Translations under genes and position numbers: made by a program
Shown: in pieces, positions 50,776-60,478 of the stretch
Position numbering within the stretch: position 1 is the stretch's first letter
Layout: each line of letters opens with the position of its first letter
NCBI RefSeq assembly: GCF_000423645.1
Contig: NZ_AUIJ01000011.1
Span: 56,453 to 120,452 of the forward strand
DNA from: Sediminimonas qiaohouensis DSM 21189
GTDB lineage: Bacteria > Pseudomonadota > Alphaproteobacteria > Rhodobacterales > Rhodobacteraceae
DNA length: 64,000 nt
Reading direction: 5' to 3'
Notes under the pieces: generated by a model
What the model was told of the DNA's origin: nothing
The model's input: only the letters and a program-made list of their open reading frames with translations
The model's database searches: none

Positions 50776-52002
50776 TCATTGTGGCCCCGGCAAATGAAAA
50801 CCTGCCACCAGCTCGACATGGCTGGACCATCGAAACTGATCTACCACCTGAATGAACCGAATGCGATATCCCGCGTCCACAAGGCGCTTGGCGTCGCGCG
50901 CGAATGTCACAGGGTTGCACGACACAAAGGCGATGCGCCCGACTTGCGCCTGCGCCAGTTCCTCGACCTGTGCCTCGGCGCCGGCGCGGGGCGGGTCGAT
51001 CACGACGCCTGCGACGCCGCGCAATTCCTCGCTGCGCAGGGGGCGCCGGAACAGATCGCGCGCGGTGCTGGTGACTTGCTTCAGGCCCGTCGCATGCCGC
51101 CACCCCTCGTCCAGTGCGGCGATCATCGCGGCGTCGCCCTCTACCGCGAGAACCTCGGCGGTTTCGGCAAGCGGCAGGGCGAAGGTGCCGCACCCGGCGA
51201 ACAGGTCGGCAATCCGGTTGGTGCCCGACATGATTTCGCGAACGGCGGATAGCAACGCTTGCTCGCCCTCCGGGGTGGCCTGCAAAAAGGCGCCGGGCGG
51301 TGGCGCGACCCTGGATTTCCCGAACGCCTGTTCGGGCCGCGCGCGCATCGCGACGCACTCATCCTGCCAAGATAGCCGCGCCAGTTTGTGGCGTTCCGCC
51401 TCGGCGGCCAAGGCTGCGCGCAGGGCAGCATCAAGCGGCTTGCCGCCCTGCACAGCGATATCCAGCCCAGCCAGTGAAAGGGTCGCCTGCACGCTCAACT
51501 CGCCCTTTCGGCTGGTCCCGATGCGCGCGAGTTGCTCGGCAACGGGCAGCGCGGCCATCAAGTCAGGGTGCAGCAATTGGCAATCGGGGATTTGCACGAC
51601 GGTATCCGAGCCGCGCGCATGAAACCCGGCGATCGCCCCGGATTTCGTGCGCCGGGCCGACAGGGTTGCGCGGCGTCGCGATTTGGGCGGCGAGGTGACA
51701 ATCGGGCGGAACGGGGCCTCCAGCCCCTGCGCGGTCAGCGCTTGCTTGACGACGTCGAGTTTCCAGTTGGCGACGAACGCCTCGCTGGCATGCTGCAACT
51801 GGCACCCGCCACAGGATTTCGCGTGGCGGCAGGGCGCCTTTACCCGATCCGGGGATGGCTCGATAATCCTGATCTGCTCAAGTCGGCTATCGGTGCGCAC
51901 CCCGCTGACGATTTCGCCGGGCAGGGCGCCTTGCGCATAGATGGGGCCATCGCCGATGCCGTCGCCGTGCAGCCCAAGCCGATTGATCCGGTGTTGTTCC
52001 AT
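50776..52002 (-). CDS. RumA/RlmC-D type RNA (uracil-5-)-methyltransferase
   Basis: Predicted class I SAM-dependent RNA methyltransferase of 408 residues from ATG 52002. An N-terminal TRAM-like region (HRINRLGLHGDGIGDG) precedes a four-Cys cluster typical of [4Fe-4S] enzymes (CRHAKSCGGCQLQH, then a later Cys). The SAM motif is DLFAGCGTFALPL. The nucleophilic Cys motif is FVSCNPVTFARD. The exact rRNA or tRNA position cannot be told. Confidence 0.86.
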   Translation of the reverse strand: MEQHRINRLGLHGDGIGDGPIYAQGALPGEIVSGVRTDSRLEQIRIIEPSPDRVKAPCRHAKSCGGCQLQHASEAFVANWKLDVVKQALTAQGLEAPFRPIVTSPPKSRRRATLSARRTKSGAIAGFHARGSDTVVQIPDCQLLHPDLMAALPVAEQLARIGTSRKGELSVQATLSLAGLDIAVQGGKPLDAALRAALAAEAERHKLARLSWQDECVAMRARPEQAFGKSRVAPPPGAFLQATPEGEQALLSAVREIMSGTNRIADLFAGCGTFALPLAETAEVLAVEGDAAMIAALDEGWRHATGLKQVTSTARDLFRRPLRSEELRGVAGVVIDPPRAGAEAQVEELAQAQVGRIAFVSCNPVTFARDAKRLVDAGYRIRFIQVVDQFRWSSHVELVAGFHLPGPQ

Positions 52003-52107
52003 GGAAATGCAATATACCGCTGCCAAGTGCACATAAAGCCTAGATCACCCGTTGCAGCGCGATCCCGCGCGGACAGGCGCCCGCCCGGCTTGCGCAGTGG
52101 TGCCGTT

Positions 52108-53256
52108 TCAGCCGATCAGATCCTCGCGGCTCAGCCGAAAGCCCGAGTCGATCCAGCGCCGCTCCAACTCCTTCAACTTGCGGCCAAGCTCTACCCCGTT
52201 GACCTCGGGCATGAGATCGGAGGCCCTGACCGGAAAGCGCGCCGCTGCCCCTTCCTCGACCTCGGTGAGGCTATTGGGATCAAACGGCGTTTCTAGCATC
52301 GCCGCGCGCAGCAACAATATATCCCGCGCCCGATCGGCGCCGTGACGATACCCAAGCGCGGCCGCACTGTCGGGATCACCGACAGCTTCGCGCAGTTGAT
52401 TGAATGTCCGCTCCTGCGCCCGGCTGAGGCGGAGCATGGTTTTCAGATCATCGCCGCCAATCGCCGCCAGGCGCCGCATGGCATCCGGCGCGCAGCCGGT
52501 TTCGGCCTCAAGATGCACCAAGGGCGCGAGGGCACTGTCCTCGGCCCCCGGAAGCACATGAGCCAACACGCCCAAACTGCGCATGGTCGCGATCGCCGGG
52601 GCCGGATCGGGCGCGGAAAGCAGCTTGCGCATCTCTCCGCCGATACGCTCGCGCGACAAGGTCTCGAGCCCCTCCACATGATTGGCGATCGAGGCAAGCG
52701 CATCCGGGTCCGGGCCGGTGGCGGGGTCACCATACCAGGCATGAAACCGGAAAAAGCGCAAAATGCGCAGGAAGTCCTCGCTTATCCGCTGATCCGGGTC
52801 GTCGATGAACCGCACCTGCCGCGCCTTGAGATCCGCGAGACCCCCGAGCGGATCATGCACCCAGCCGTCGGGCGCGGCATAGATGGCGTTCATCGTGAAA
52901 TCACGGCGGTGCGCATCCTCTTCGATGGTATCAGCGTAGGCGATGACCGCGTGCCGCCCGTCAGTTTCGACATCGCGCCGCATCGTCGTAACCTCGTGCG
53001 GCACCCCGTTGCAAATCAGCGTTACGGTGCCATGGTCCATCCCGGTTGCAACGGCGCGCAAGCTGGCGCTTTCGGCCAGACCCAGAACCTTTTCCGGGCG
53101 CGCATCAGTGGTGATGTCGATATCCGCCACGGGCTGCCCCAAGAGCGTGTTGCGCACGCAACCCCCGACGAACCATGCCTGATAGCCCGCGTCGGTCAGC
53201 ACGGCGCATACGCGCTGTGTCTCTGTCCGACCTATCCATTCAGCTTCAAGCCTCAT
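52108..53256 (-). CDS. cca: CCA-adding tRNA nucleotidyltransferase (poly(A) polymerase family)
   Basis: Adds or repairs the 3' CCA of tRNA. It is 382 residues from ATG 53256. The head domain has FVGGCVRNTLLGQPVADIDITTDARP with the catalytic DxD, RRDFTMNAIY, and RFFRFHAWYG (flexible loop and neck). ATG 53256 overlaps the upstream Nudix stop by four bases. Alphaproteobacterial members often act on tRNA as CCA enzymes, but a poly(A) polymerase role is not excluded by sequence alone. Confidence 0.9.
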   Translation of the reverse strand: MRLEAEWIGRTETQRVCAVLTDAGYQAWFVGGCVRNTLLGQPVADIDITTDARPEKVLGLAESASLRAVATGMDHGTVTLICNGVPHEVTTMRRDVETDGRHAVIAYADTIEEDAHRRDFTMNAIYAAPDGWVHDPLGGLADLKARQVRFIDDPDQRISEDFLRILRFFRFHAWYGDPATGPDPDALASIANHVEGLETLSRERIGGEMRKLLSAPDPAPAIATMRSLGVLAHVLPGAEDSALAPLVHLEAETGCAPDAMRRLAAIGGDDLKTMLRLSRAQERTFNQLREAVGDPDSAAALGYRHGADRARDILLLRAAMLETPFDPNSLTEVEEGAAARFPVRASDLMPEVNGVELGRKLKELERRWIDSGFRLSREDLIG

Positions 53257-53864
53257 GCCCGTGCCATTCCATCGGCCAATGTGCGCAGCATACGCGCGGT
53301 TGCGCCCCAAATGTAGTAGGGGCCGTAGGGAACGGAATAGTATCGCCGCTCCTGCCCGCGCCATCTACGCGACTGGACCTTATAAAACGACGGGTTCGCC
53401 ACATGTGCGAGGGGCACCTCGAACACCTCTTCGACTTCGCCAGGCTCCGGGATGGCCTGAAACGGGTGATGAACCTTCGCCAGGACCGGCGTCACGATGA
53501 AGCCAGTGACCGTTTCATGTGGGGGCAGTAGGCCCAGGACCTCGACGTTGTCGGGATGCAGGGCAATCTCTTCGTGCGCCTCGCGCAGCGCGGTTGCTGT
53601 CAGGTCGGCATCGCCTGCGTCCTGCTTGCCTCCTGGAAACGCGATCTGCCCCGGATGATGCTTGAGCGCCGAAGACCGCTTGGTCAGGATCACATGCAGG
53701 CCGCCTGCCGTCTCTTGCAGGGCGACAAGAACCCCGGCGGGGCGCAACTTGCGTTCGGGCGGCAAGGTAACGTCCGGGTTCAGATCGAAATCCGACGAGG
53801 CAGTCCGCGCATGCGCCAATGCCGCGAGGACCGGTGCAAATGAATCAGTCGTCGTCACCTGCAT
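53253..53864 (-). CDS. Nudix hydrolase, CoA pyrophosphatase type
   Basis: Predicted to cleave CoA or its derivatives. It is 203 residues from ATG 53864. The CoA-pyrophosphatase motif LTKRSSALKHHPGQIAFPGG precedes a Nudix box with Asp in place of the first Glu (GGKQDAGDADLT, then REAHEEI). A GTG two codons into the sequence is also possible as start. It overlaps the 3' end of hslO and the cca start, so the three likely form one transcript. Confidence 0.85.
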   Translation of the reverse strand: MQVTTTDSFAPVLAALAHARTASSDFDLNPDVTLPPERKLRPAGVLVALQETAGGLHVILTKRSSALKHHPGQIAFPGGKQDAGDADLTATALREAHEEIALHPDNVEVLGLLPPHETVTGFIVTPVLAKVHHPFQAIPEPGEVEEVFEVPLAHVANPSFYKVQSRRWRGQERRYYSVPYGPYYIWGATARMLRTLADGMARA

Positions 53865-54843
53865 CCTTCCCCGCTTCAAAGCCGAGCGTCGCCGGATCCA
53901 GTTCATAATGCGCGCCGCAGAACTGGCAATCGGCGGTGACCAGCCCGTCATCCGTCGTCATGGTGCCAATATCGCGGGCCGAGTAGATCGACAGGCTGTT
54001 GCGAACGCGCTCTTCCGAGCAGGTGCAGCCAAAGCGAACCGGCTGAGTGTCAAAGACGCGCGGCGAATCCTCGTGGAACAGGCGTATCAGTAGATCCGTG
54101 GGCGAGACATGCGGGCCGATAAGCTCCAGATCGTCCAGCGTATCGAGCAGGACGTTGGCGCGGTTCCAGTCTTCCTTTTCCGTGCCTTCCACCAGGTCGC
54201 GTGCGTGCAACAGGCCCTCTTCGCCGGTTGCCTCGTCGCGCTTGGCTTCGGGCGACGCCTTTGGCATGTGCTGTACCATGATGCCACCTGCCCGCCAGTA
54301 CTCTGAAACGCCCGGTTCGCTCGACTTGCCGAAGCTCAGGGAAAACCGTGTCGGTAGTTGCTCGGACTGCGCGAAATACGCTTCGGCGCAGGCCGAAAGT
54401 GAGCTGCCGGCCAAGGGCGTGATCCCCTGATACGGGCTCATGTCGCGCCCCTGGTCCAGCATGATGGCGAAATAGCCCTCGCCGACCTGGTCAAAGGGGG
54501 CGGCATCGGTCAGCTTCTCGGCGTCGAAGCTGGCATAGGCGCGAATTTGGGCCGGCTCACCCTCTTGCGACGGCGCGAAATAATCTGTGGCGATCATGCG
54601 CACCGCGCCCTTGGATTGCACCTGAAGCGACAGTTTCCAGCGCAGCTTGATCGTTTGCCCTATCATGGCCGTGAGTAGGCACATCTCCGCTACAAGTGCT
54701 TCGACTTGAGGGGGGTAGTCGTGCTGCTTCAGAACGCCGTCAAGGACGTTGTCCAGGCGCGCGACGCGCCCGCGAATATCTGAAGTGTCAAGCTGGAACG
54801 GCAATACCGTGTCGTCCCACGCGAGTTTCGAACCGAGTGTCAT
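53845..54843 (-). CDS. hslO: Redox-regulated chaperone Hsp33
   Basis: Holdase chaperone switched on by oxidation. It is 332 residues. The redox zinc centre is formed by C-x-C in FGCTCSEERV and C-xx-C in DCQFCGAHYEL near the C-terminus. The N-terminal part includes DDTVLPFQLDTSDIRGRVARLD. First gene of the hslO-nudix-cca minus-strand run. Confidence 0.93.
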   Translation of the reverse strand: MTLGSKLAWDDTVLPFQLDTSDIRGRVARLDNVLDGVLKQHDYPPQVEALVAEMCLLTAMIGQTIKLRWKLSLQVQSKGAVRMIATDYFAPSQEGEPAQIRAYASFDAEKLTDAAPFDQVGEGYFAIMLDQGRDMSPYQGITPLAGSSLSACAEAYFAQSEQLPTRFSLSFGKSSEPGVSEYWRAGGIMVQHMPKASPEAKRDEATGEEGLLHARDLVEGTEKEDWNRANVLLDTLDDLELIGPHVSPTDLLIRLFHEDSPRVFDTQPVRFGCTCSEERVRNSLSIYSARDIGTMTTDDGLVTADCQFCGAHYELDPATLGFEAGKDAGDDD

Positions 54844-54925
54844 GGAGTTTCCTTATGCGCCTTGTTTCGGCATACCGCTTCAATATAGGCGGAGCAAGGC
54901 ATGGACCAAGGCAACGGAGCCAGCA

Positions 54926-55360
54926 ATGATCAGACGTTTCGGCGATTCCCCCCGCCCATGCCAGAAATATGTACGACGCTTGGGGGCTTACGCGATCTTG
55001 CCGCAAGGTGACCAGCTGTTGCTAACGCATCAGTCATCGCCCTGGCCAGAGCTGCAACTGCCGGGAGGCGGTATCGACCCGGGCGAATCCCCTATTTCCG
55101 CGCTGCACCGCGAAGTGCTGGAGGAAACGGGGTGGAAGATCGCCGCGCCGCGACGAATTGGGGCGTTTCGGCGTTTTGCGTACATGCCCGAGTATGACCT
55201 GTGGGCAGAAAAGATATGCCTAGTCTACGTCGCGCGCCCCGTTCTGCAGCTTCATCCGCCTACCGAGGAGGGGCATATCGCGGTATGGACGTCGGCGGCG
55301 GTGGCGGCGCGCAGCCTTGGTAATGGTGGGGATCGCCACTTCGTGGCGCGGTGGATGTGA
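54926..55360 (+). CDS. Nudix hydrolase
   Basis: 144 residues from ATG 54926 (MIRRFGDSPRPCQKYVRRLGAYAIL). The Nudix box is intact: GGGIDPGESPISALHREVLEETGW. The substrate is unknown. The start follows CGGAG. Longer in-frame readings overlap hslO on the other strand and are unlikely. The gene is divergent from hslO and convergent with the REC-SpoIIE gene (10 bases). Confidence 0.83.
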   Translation: MIRRFGDSPRPCQKYVRRLGAYAILPQGDQLLLTHQSSPWPELQLPGGGIDPGESPISALHREVLEETGWKIAAPRRIGAFRRFAYMPEYDLWAEKICLVYVARPVLQLHPPTEEGHIAVWTSAAVAARSLGNGGDRHFVARWM

Positions 55361-55369
55361 CACGCAGTG

Positions 55370-56653
55370 TCAGAATTCCAGCAAGACGGCAGACACGTCG
55401 TCGGCAAAGTCCTGATCCCCGGTATAGGCGTGCAAGTGCGCCAGCAAGGTGTTTAGAAATTCCTCTCCGCAGGTGTTTTTCATTTGTTCCATCAAATGCA
55501 TCACCCCTTCATCGTTAAGCATCTCTCCGCTCGGCGTCATACACTCGGTTATGCCGTCCGATTGGATCAGCAGCCTATCGCCAGCATTCAACGTGATGCG
55601 GGTTTGTTCGAAAGTGGCATCAGGAAGCAGCCCGACCGGCAAGCCGCCATCGCCAAGCGCCGTAACGGACCCGTCCTTGCGTTGAAGAATGGGATGCGGG
55701 TGCCCTGCCTGCGCAAAGATGACCTCACCGCTGTGCAGGTTCACGTCAGCCAGCAGAAGTGTGAAATAATGTTCCGTCGCCATTTCATCCAGAAACAGGC
55801 GATTGAGAGTCTCTACGACCTCTGCAGGAGGCAAAGCCTCATAGCTACCATCAGCGGCCCTGCGAAGAGCGACGTTATGCTCGGGGGCAGCTGAAGAAAG
55901 GTATCCCGCAAGCCGTGCTGTCATGAGTGCGGAACTGATCCCATGGCCGGAAACATCAAGCGCGAACAGCCCGAAATGCGAGTCATTCACCGGGTAGAAC
56001 CCCACCAGATCCCCGCCCACATGGCCACTGGATTGTAGAACCAAAGACACCTGCGCGGATCCAAAATCCTTGTACCGGTCACGTAGCAGGGATTGCTGGA
56101 GTTTGCGGGCCTCGATCAAGTCGCGGTCGACCGCGTCATAGAGGCCCTGCAACTGCTGCAGGGTGCTGCCGATCAAGCGATTCTTCTCTTTCAATTCCCG
56201 CTGCGTCCGCAACAGGCGCGCGCCCGCGTTGATGCGCGCGCGCAATTCGGCGGTGTTCACCGGTTTGTTCAGGAAATCGTCTGCGCCGCAATCCAACCCG
56301 AGCGCGACGGCGTTTTTGTCAGACTTGGATGTCAGGAGTATGAAATAGCCGTATTGATCGCGCGGCATTTCGCGGAAGGCCTTGCAGAATTCCAACCCGT
56401 CCATGACCGGCATCATCCAGTCACTTAACACGATGTCGGGCGGAGAGATTTTGCACTGTTCCAACGCCTCGCGGGCGCTGGCGGCCTCAGTCACGCGAAA
56501 GCCCCATCGCGATATGGAAGTCGCAAGGATCCGCCGCTGCATCTTGCTGTCGTCGACAATCAGCACATCGCGCACGACTGGCCCTGCCAGATCTTGCGAC
56601 GAAGGTTCTGTTTTTCGGGCAATCAATGCCGGCACTCCGCACATTTGGGACAT
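55370..56653 (-). CDS. Response regulator with PP2C/SpoIIE phosphatase output
   Basis: 427 residues: a receiver domain (about 28-145) with acidic pair VDDS, phospho-acceptor Asp78 in IVLSDWMMPVMDG and Lys in NKPVNT. A coiled helix (about 150-200) follows, then a SpoIIE/PP2C phosphatase domain with GGDLVGFYPV, ALDVSGHGISSALM and QSDGITECMTPSGEML. Such proteins dephosphorylate anti-sigma antagonists or c-di-GMP-linked partners; no such partner gene is here. The divergent Hpt protein is a natural phospho-donor. Confidence 0.9.
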   Translation of the reverse strand: MSQMCGVPALIARKTEPSSQDLAGPVVRDVLIVDDSKMQRRILATSISRWGFRVTEAASAREALEQCKISPPDIVLSDWMMPVMDGLEFCKAFREMPRDQYGYFILLTSKSDKNAVALGLDCGADDFLNKPVNTAELRARINAGARLLRTQRELKEKNRLIGSTLQQLQGLYDAVDRDLIEARKLQQSLLRDRYKDFGSAQVSLVLQSSGHVGGDLVGFYPVNDSHFGLFALDVSGHGISSALMTARLAGYLSSAAPEHNVALRRAADGSYEALPPAEVVETLNRLFLDEMATEHYFTLLLADVNLHSGEVIFAQAGHPHPILQRKDGSVTALGDGGLPVGLLPDATFEQTRITLNAGDRLLIQSDGITECMTPSGEMLNDEGVMHLMEQMKNTCGEEFLNTLLAHLHAYTGDQDFADDVSAVLLEF

Positions 56654-56797
56654 TCGAAAAGGTCATTGGAGGGTAAAAGCAACCAAATTAAGAACATATG
56701 AAGCGGCGAATTGAATGTATTTCCTCCTGCTGCTCAACGTTCTCTTAACGGTGGACCGCAAGGATGCGCCTGATCTGGCTGTGTGCAGGAGGGTGAC

Positions 56798-57130
56798 ATG
56801 ATTGACTGGAATCGGATTGCGGAACTGCGCGATGAAATCGGCGCGGAGGACTTCTCGGAGGTGGTCAGCCTGTTTCTTGAGGAGGTGAACCAGGTGGCTG
56901 AACGCCTTCGAACGGGAGTCGTTCACGAGGAACTCGCCAGTGATCTGCACTTTCTCAAGGGCAGCGCCATGAATCTTGGCTTCAGCCGTTTCGCAGTTAT
57001 GTGTCAGGCGGGCGAACGGGATGCTGCGGCGGGACGCGCCGATGATGTCGATGTCGACAAGATATTGAAATGCTATGACGAATCGCAATCCGAATTCATG
57101 TCCGAACTCGATGCGCGGCTTTCTCCCTGA
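56798..57130 (+). CDS. Histidine phosphotransfer (Hpt) domain protein
   Basis: 110 residues, one Hpt helical bundle. The phospho-accepting His51 lies in DLHFLKGSAMNLGF, the standard H-x-x-KG site. The start ATG 56798 has AGGAGGG upstream. Divergent from the REC-SpoIIE gene, with 144 bases between. A phosphorelay between the two is inferred. Its stop is two bases from ilvA. Confidence 0.88.
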   Translation: MIDWNRIAELRDEIGAEDFSEVVSLFLEEVNQVAERLRTGVVHEELASDLHFLKGSAMNLGFSRFAVMCQAGERDAAAGRADDVDVDKILKCYDESQSEFMSELDARLSP

Positions 57131-57132
57131 AA

Positions 57133-58371
57133 TCAGATGAGGAATTCGGAAAGGATCGCATCGTCGGTAATGTCGCGGTAAGTGAAGTCCACTTTATCCA
57201 ACTTGTCGAAAAGGACCTCGAAATTTCCAGCCTCGCGCGTTTCGATGCCGATCAACACCGAGCCGAAATTTCGGGCCGATTTCTTAAGGTATTCAAAACG
57301 GGCGATATCATCCTGCGGCCCCAGAATGTTGAGGAATTCCTTCAATGCGCCGGGGCGCTGCGGCAGCCGCAGGATGAAGTACTTCTTGACCCCTGAGTAG
57401 CGTTGCGCGCGCTCTTTGACCTCTGGCAGGCGCTCAAAGTCGAAATTCCCGCCCGACGTGACACAGACAACTGTCTTGCCGCGGATTTGATCCGCAACAT
57501 CGACCAGCACATCCACCGCAAGTGCCCCGGCCGGTTCAAGAACGACGCCTTCGACGTTCAGCATTTCCAGCATTGTAACGCAAATCCGGTCCTCCGGAGC
57601 GGTGCGCACGTCAGCCGGGTCCACATCGGCGAGCCGGGCGAAGGGTTGTTCTCCGATGCAGGCGACCGCGGCGCCGTCGACGAAGGAGTCCACCTTGTCC
57701 AGCTTGATCGGTTTTCCGGCCGCAAGCGCTGCTGCCAGGCTGGCACCTCCGGCGGGCTCCACGAAGGTGTAGTCGCAGCCGTCCTCGAAATAGCTGCGCA
57801 CGCCCGCCGACAAGCCGCCGCCGCCGACGGGAAGGATGACGCGATCAGGCAGGTCGCCCAATTGTTCCTTGATTTCAACGGCGACCGAGGCTTGACCCTC
57901 GATCACATCGGGATCGTCGAAGGGTGCAAGGAAATGCGCGCCCTTGTCGGCGCAGAACGCCTTGGCCGAGGCGAGCGTGTCGTCGAAATAATCGCCAGTC
58001 AGACGGACTTCGATGGCGTCGCCGCCGAATGTTCGGGTCTTGTGAATTTTTTGCTGGGGCGTGGTCACCGGCATGAAGATCACGCCGCTTACGCCAAAAT
58101 GGCGGCACATGAAGGCAACACCCTGGGCGTGATTGCCCGCGCTGGCGCAAACGAAAAGCCCTTTTTCCGGTTCGTTTTCAAGCACTTTGCGCATTGCGTT
58201 GAACGCGCCGCGTAGCTTGTAAGAGCGAACCGGCGATAAATCTTCGCGCTTGAGCCAGATATCCGCGCCAAAGCGTTCCGACAGATGCGCGTTGCGTTGC
58301 AGCGGCGTGGCCGGAAACACGTCGCGCATGGCGGCGGTGGCGGAGCGGGCGGTGTCGCGAAAACTGGTCAT
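57133..58371 (-). CDS. ilvA: Threonine ammonia-lyase (threonine deaminase)
   Basis: PLP enzyme that makes 2-oxobutanoate for isoleucine synthesis. It is 412 residues, with Lys52 in SPVRSYKLRGAF as PLP anchor, the GGGGLSAG phosphate loop, and CVTSGGNFDFERL near 316. The C-terminal part (about 335-412) is an ACT-like regulatory domain, shorter than the double-ACT enzyme of E. coli. Divergent from argG. Confidence 0.93.
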   Translation of the reverse strand: MTSFRDTARSATAAMRDVFPATPLQRNAHLSERFGADIWLKREDLSPVRSYKLRGAFNAMRKVLENEPEKGLFVCASAGNHAQGVAFMCRHFGVSGVIFMPVTTPQQKIHKTRTFGGDAIEVRLTGDYFDDTLASAKAFCADKGAHFLAPFDDPDVIEGQASVAVEIKEQLGDLPDRVILPVGGGGLSAGVRSYFEDGCDYTFVEPAGGASLAAALAAGKPIKLDKVDSFVDGAAVACIGEQPFARLADVDPADVRTAPEDRICVTMLEMLNVEGVVLEPAGALAVDVLVDVADQIRGKTVVCVTSGGNFDFERLPEVKERAQRYSGVKKYFILRLPQRPGALKEFLNILGPQDDIARFEYLKKSARNFGSVLIGIETREAGNFEVLFDKLDKVDFTYRDITDDAILSEFLI

Positions 58372-58476
58372 TGGAATTGTCTGGCCCAGGCGGGGCGCTT
58401 GCGCAAGCCCTGACCTTGCCCTGCGCGGGAAAACCGGCTAATCGCGCTGCAAAGCTTGAATACAAGGGGAAACATG

Positions 58477-59703
58477 ATGTCCGCGCCCAAGAAAGTCGTG
58501 CTGGCCTACTCCGGTGGTCTGGATACGTCGATCATCCTGAAATGGCTGCAAACCGAATACGGGTGCGAGGTGGTGACGTTCACCGCGGACCTGGGGCAGG
58601 GCGAGGAATTGGATCCCGCTCGTCAGAAGGCGGAACTCCTTGGGATCAAACCAGAAAATATCTATATCGAGGATATCCGCGAGGAATTCGTCCGCGATTT
58701 CGTGTTCCCGATGTTCCGTGCCAACGCGGTTTACGAGGGGCTGTATCTACTGGGCACATCCATCGCCAGACCGTTGATTTCAAAGCGTCTTGTCGAGATC
58801 GCCGAGGAAACCGGCGCCGACGCCGTGGCGCATGGCGCAACGGGCAAGGGCAACGATCAGGTGCGGTTCGAATTGGCGGCCTATGCGCTCAACCCCGATA
58901 TCAAGGTAATCGCGCCGTGGCGCGAGTGGGACCTGACCAGTCGCACCAAACTACTTGATTTTGCAGAGAAAAACCAGATCCCGATCGCCAAGGATAAACG
59001 CGGCGAGGCACCGTTTTCGGTGGATGCCAACCTGCTGCACACGTCGAGCGAGGGTAAGGTTCTGGAAGATCCGGCAAATGACGCGCCGGACTATGTGTAT
59101 CAACGGACGACCAACCCCGAGGATGCGCCGAACACGCCCGAATTCATCGAGGTCGGGTTCGAAAAAGGCGATGCCGTCAGCATCAACGGCGAAGCGATGA
59201 GCCCCGCCAAGTTATTGACAAAGCTCAATGAATTGGGTGGCAAGCACGGCATTGGGCGGCTTGACCTGGTTGAGGGGCGTTTCGTAGGCATGAAGAGCCG
59301 CGGAATTTACGAAACGCCCGGCGGTACGGTTCTGCTGGAAGCGCATCGCGGGATCGAACAAATCACGCTCGATCGGGGAGCCGCGCACCTCAAGGATGAG
59401 CTGATGCCGCGCTATGCCGAGTTGATCTATAACGGCTTCTGGTACAGCCCGGAACGCGAGATGTTGCAGGCGGCAATCGACAAATCACAAGATCATGTGA
59501 CTGGTACGGTGCGCCTGAAGCTCTACAAAGGGCTGGCGCGGACCGTTGGGCGGTGGTCCGATCATTCGCTGTATTCCGAGGCGCATGTGACGTTCGAGGA
59601 CGATGCCGGCGCCTATGATCAGAAGGACGCCGCGGGGTTCATCCAGCTTAATGCGCTGCGGCTGAAACTGCTGGCCGCGCGGGACCGTCGGTTGAAGGGT
59701 TAA
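58477..59703 (+). CDS. argG: Argininosuccinate synthase
   Basis: Condenses citrulline and aspartate with ATP. It is 408 residues, with the ATP pyrophosphatase loop [17 protein letters not shown], and [13 protein letters not shown] and [18 protein letters not shown]. Start ATG 58477 sits seven bases after AGGGG; ATG 58474 is adjacent and a TTG at 58456 is in frame but unlikely. Divergent from ilvA. Confidence 0.97.
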   Translation: MSAPKKVVLAYSGGLDTSIILKWLQTEYGCEVVTFTADLGQGEELDPARQKAELLGIKPENIYIEDIREEFVRDFVFPMFRANAVYEGLYLLGTSIARPLISKRLVEIAEETGADAVAHGATGKGNDQVRFELAAYALNPDIKVIAPWREWDLTSRTKLLDFAEKNQIPIAKDKRGEAPFSVDANLLHTSSEGKVLEDPANDAPDYVYQRTTNPEDAPNTPEFIEVGFEKGDAVSINGEAMSPAKLLTKLNELGGKHGIGRLDLVEGRFVGMKSRGIYETPGGTVLLEAHRGIEQITLDRGAAHLKDELMPRYAELIYNGFWYSPEREMLQAAIDKSQDHVTGTVRLKLYKGLARTVGRWSDHSLYSEAHVTFEDDAGAYDQKDAAGFIQLNALRLKLLAARDRRLKG

Positions 59704-59714
59704 ATTCCGTTCAT

Positions 59715-59756
59715 AACCTTACAAAACGGACGTTTCGCGCCGTGAAGCGTAAGGTT
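59715..59756. other. Inverted repeat between argG and the sulfotransferase-like gene
   Basis: AACCTTAC (59715-59722) and GTAAGGTT (59749-59756) form a perfect 8-base inverted repeat around an inner ACGG/CCGT pair. It lies between two convergent genes and may be a bidirectional terminator, although there is no T run. Confidence 0.4.
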
Positions 59757-59764
59757 TGCACAGC

Positions 59765-60478
59765 TCAAATCGCGACGGCGCGCAATTTCCGGTAGGCGGG
59801 CATTGCCGCGTCGGCCAGATCAGCGGCGGCGCCGGTCAAGTCGGGCAGCGGCCCCTCGGACGGAGCAAAGCCGGTGGACCGGTGCACCGACCCATACCAA
59901 TGGGCGGCCCAGACGCCATCGTCGGGGTGGCCGCCCTCGGGCCAGCGCAGCATCGCCGGGTCCCAGGGCAGGCCGATCGCATCGCACAGCCGCGCCAGCA
60001 TGGTTTCGGGATCGTGACGGATGTCGGATGAATCGATCACCACGGGGCGCCCGCCCGCGGCGTTAATCTGGTCGTAAAGTTCCGCTTGTTGAGTGAAGCC
60101 TATATCGGCCAGCACGGGATTCTCGTACTTGGCCGAGAAACTGGCGGCGACACGGGCGGGGTGGCGAATGAGGAAAACATTGGTAACGCGGGTGATCCAG
60201 TCGCGTGGCATGCCGGGGATCATGTGCTGCGCCATGTGCTTTTGGTAGAAATGCGCCTTGCCGCCCGGCGCGGGGGCGGTGAGCGCCGCGACCACCTTGG
60301 CCGGGTCCGTGGGTTGGCTGGCGATGATCGCGTCGCGCATGGGATGGTTCAGCCCGGTGCGCGCAAGGTAGGCGGCATAGAACGGCTCGTCCACGACGGC
60401 GCAGTCGCCGCGGGCGGCAAAGGCATACATCATGGCTGTCGAAAGGTTCCGGGGGCCGGACCACATGGCGATATGCAT
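59765..60478 (-). CDS. Sulfotransferase-like P-loop protein
   Basis: 237 residues. The N-terminal loop MWSGPRNLSTAMMYAF resembles the 5'-phosphosulfate site, and FLIRHPARVAASFSAKY near 105-121 resembles the 3'-phosphate site. A DIRHDPETMLARLC segment follows, as in small sulfotransferase-family proteins. Substrate unknown. It lies downstream of a class IV aminotransferase gene on the same strand, separated by 384 bases, and may not be cotranscribed. Confidence 0.72.
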   Translation of the reverse strand: MHIAMWSGPRNLSTAMMYAFAARGDCAVVDEPFYAAYLARTGLNHPMRDAIIASQPTDPAKVVAALTAPAPGGKAHFYQKHMAQHMIPGMPRDWITRVTNVFLIRHPARVAASFSAKYENPVLADIGFTQQAELYDQINAAGGRPVVIDSSDIRHDPETMLARLCDAIGLPWDPAMLRWPEGGHPDDGVWAAHWYGSVHRSTGFAPSEGPLPDLTGAAADLADAAMPAYRKLRAVAI

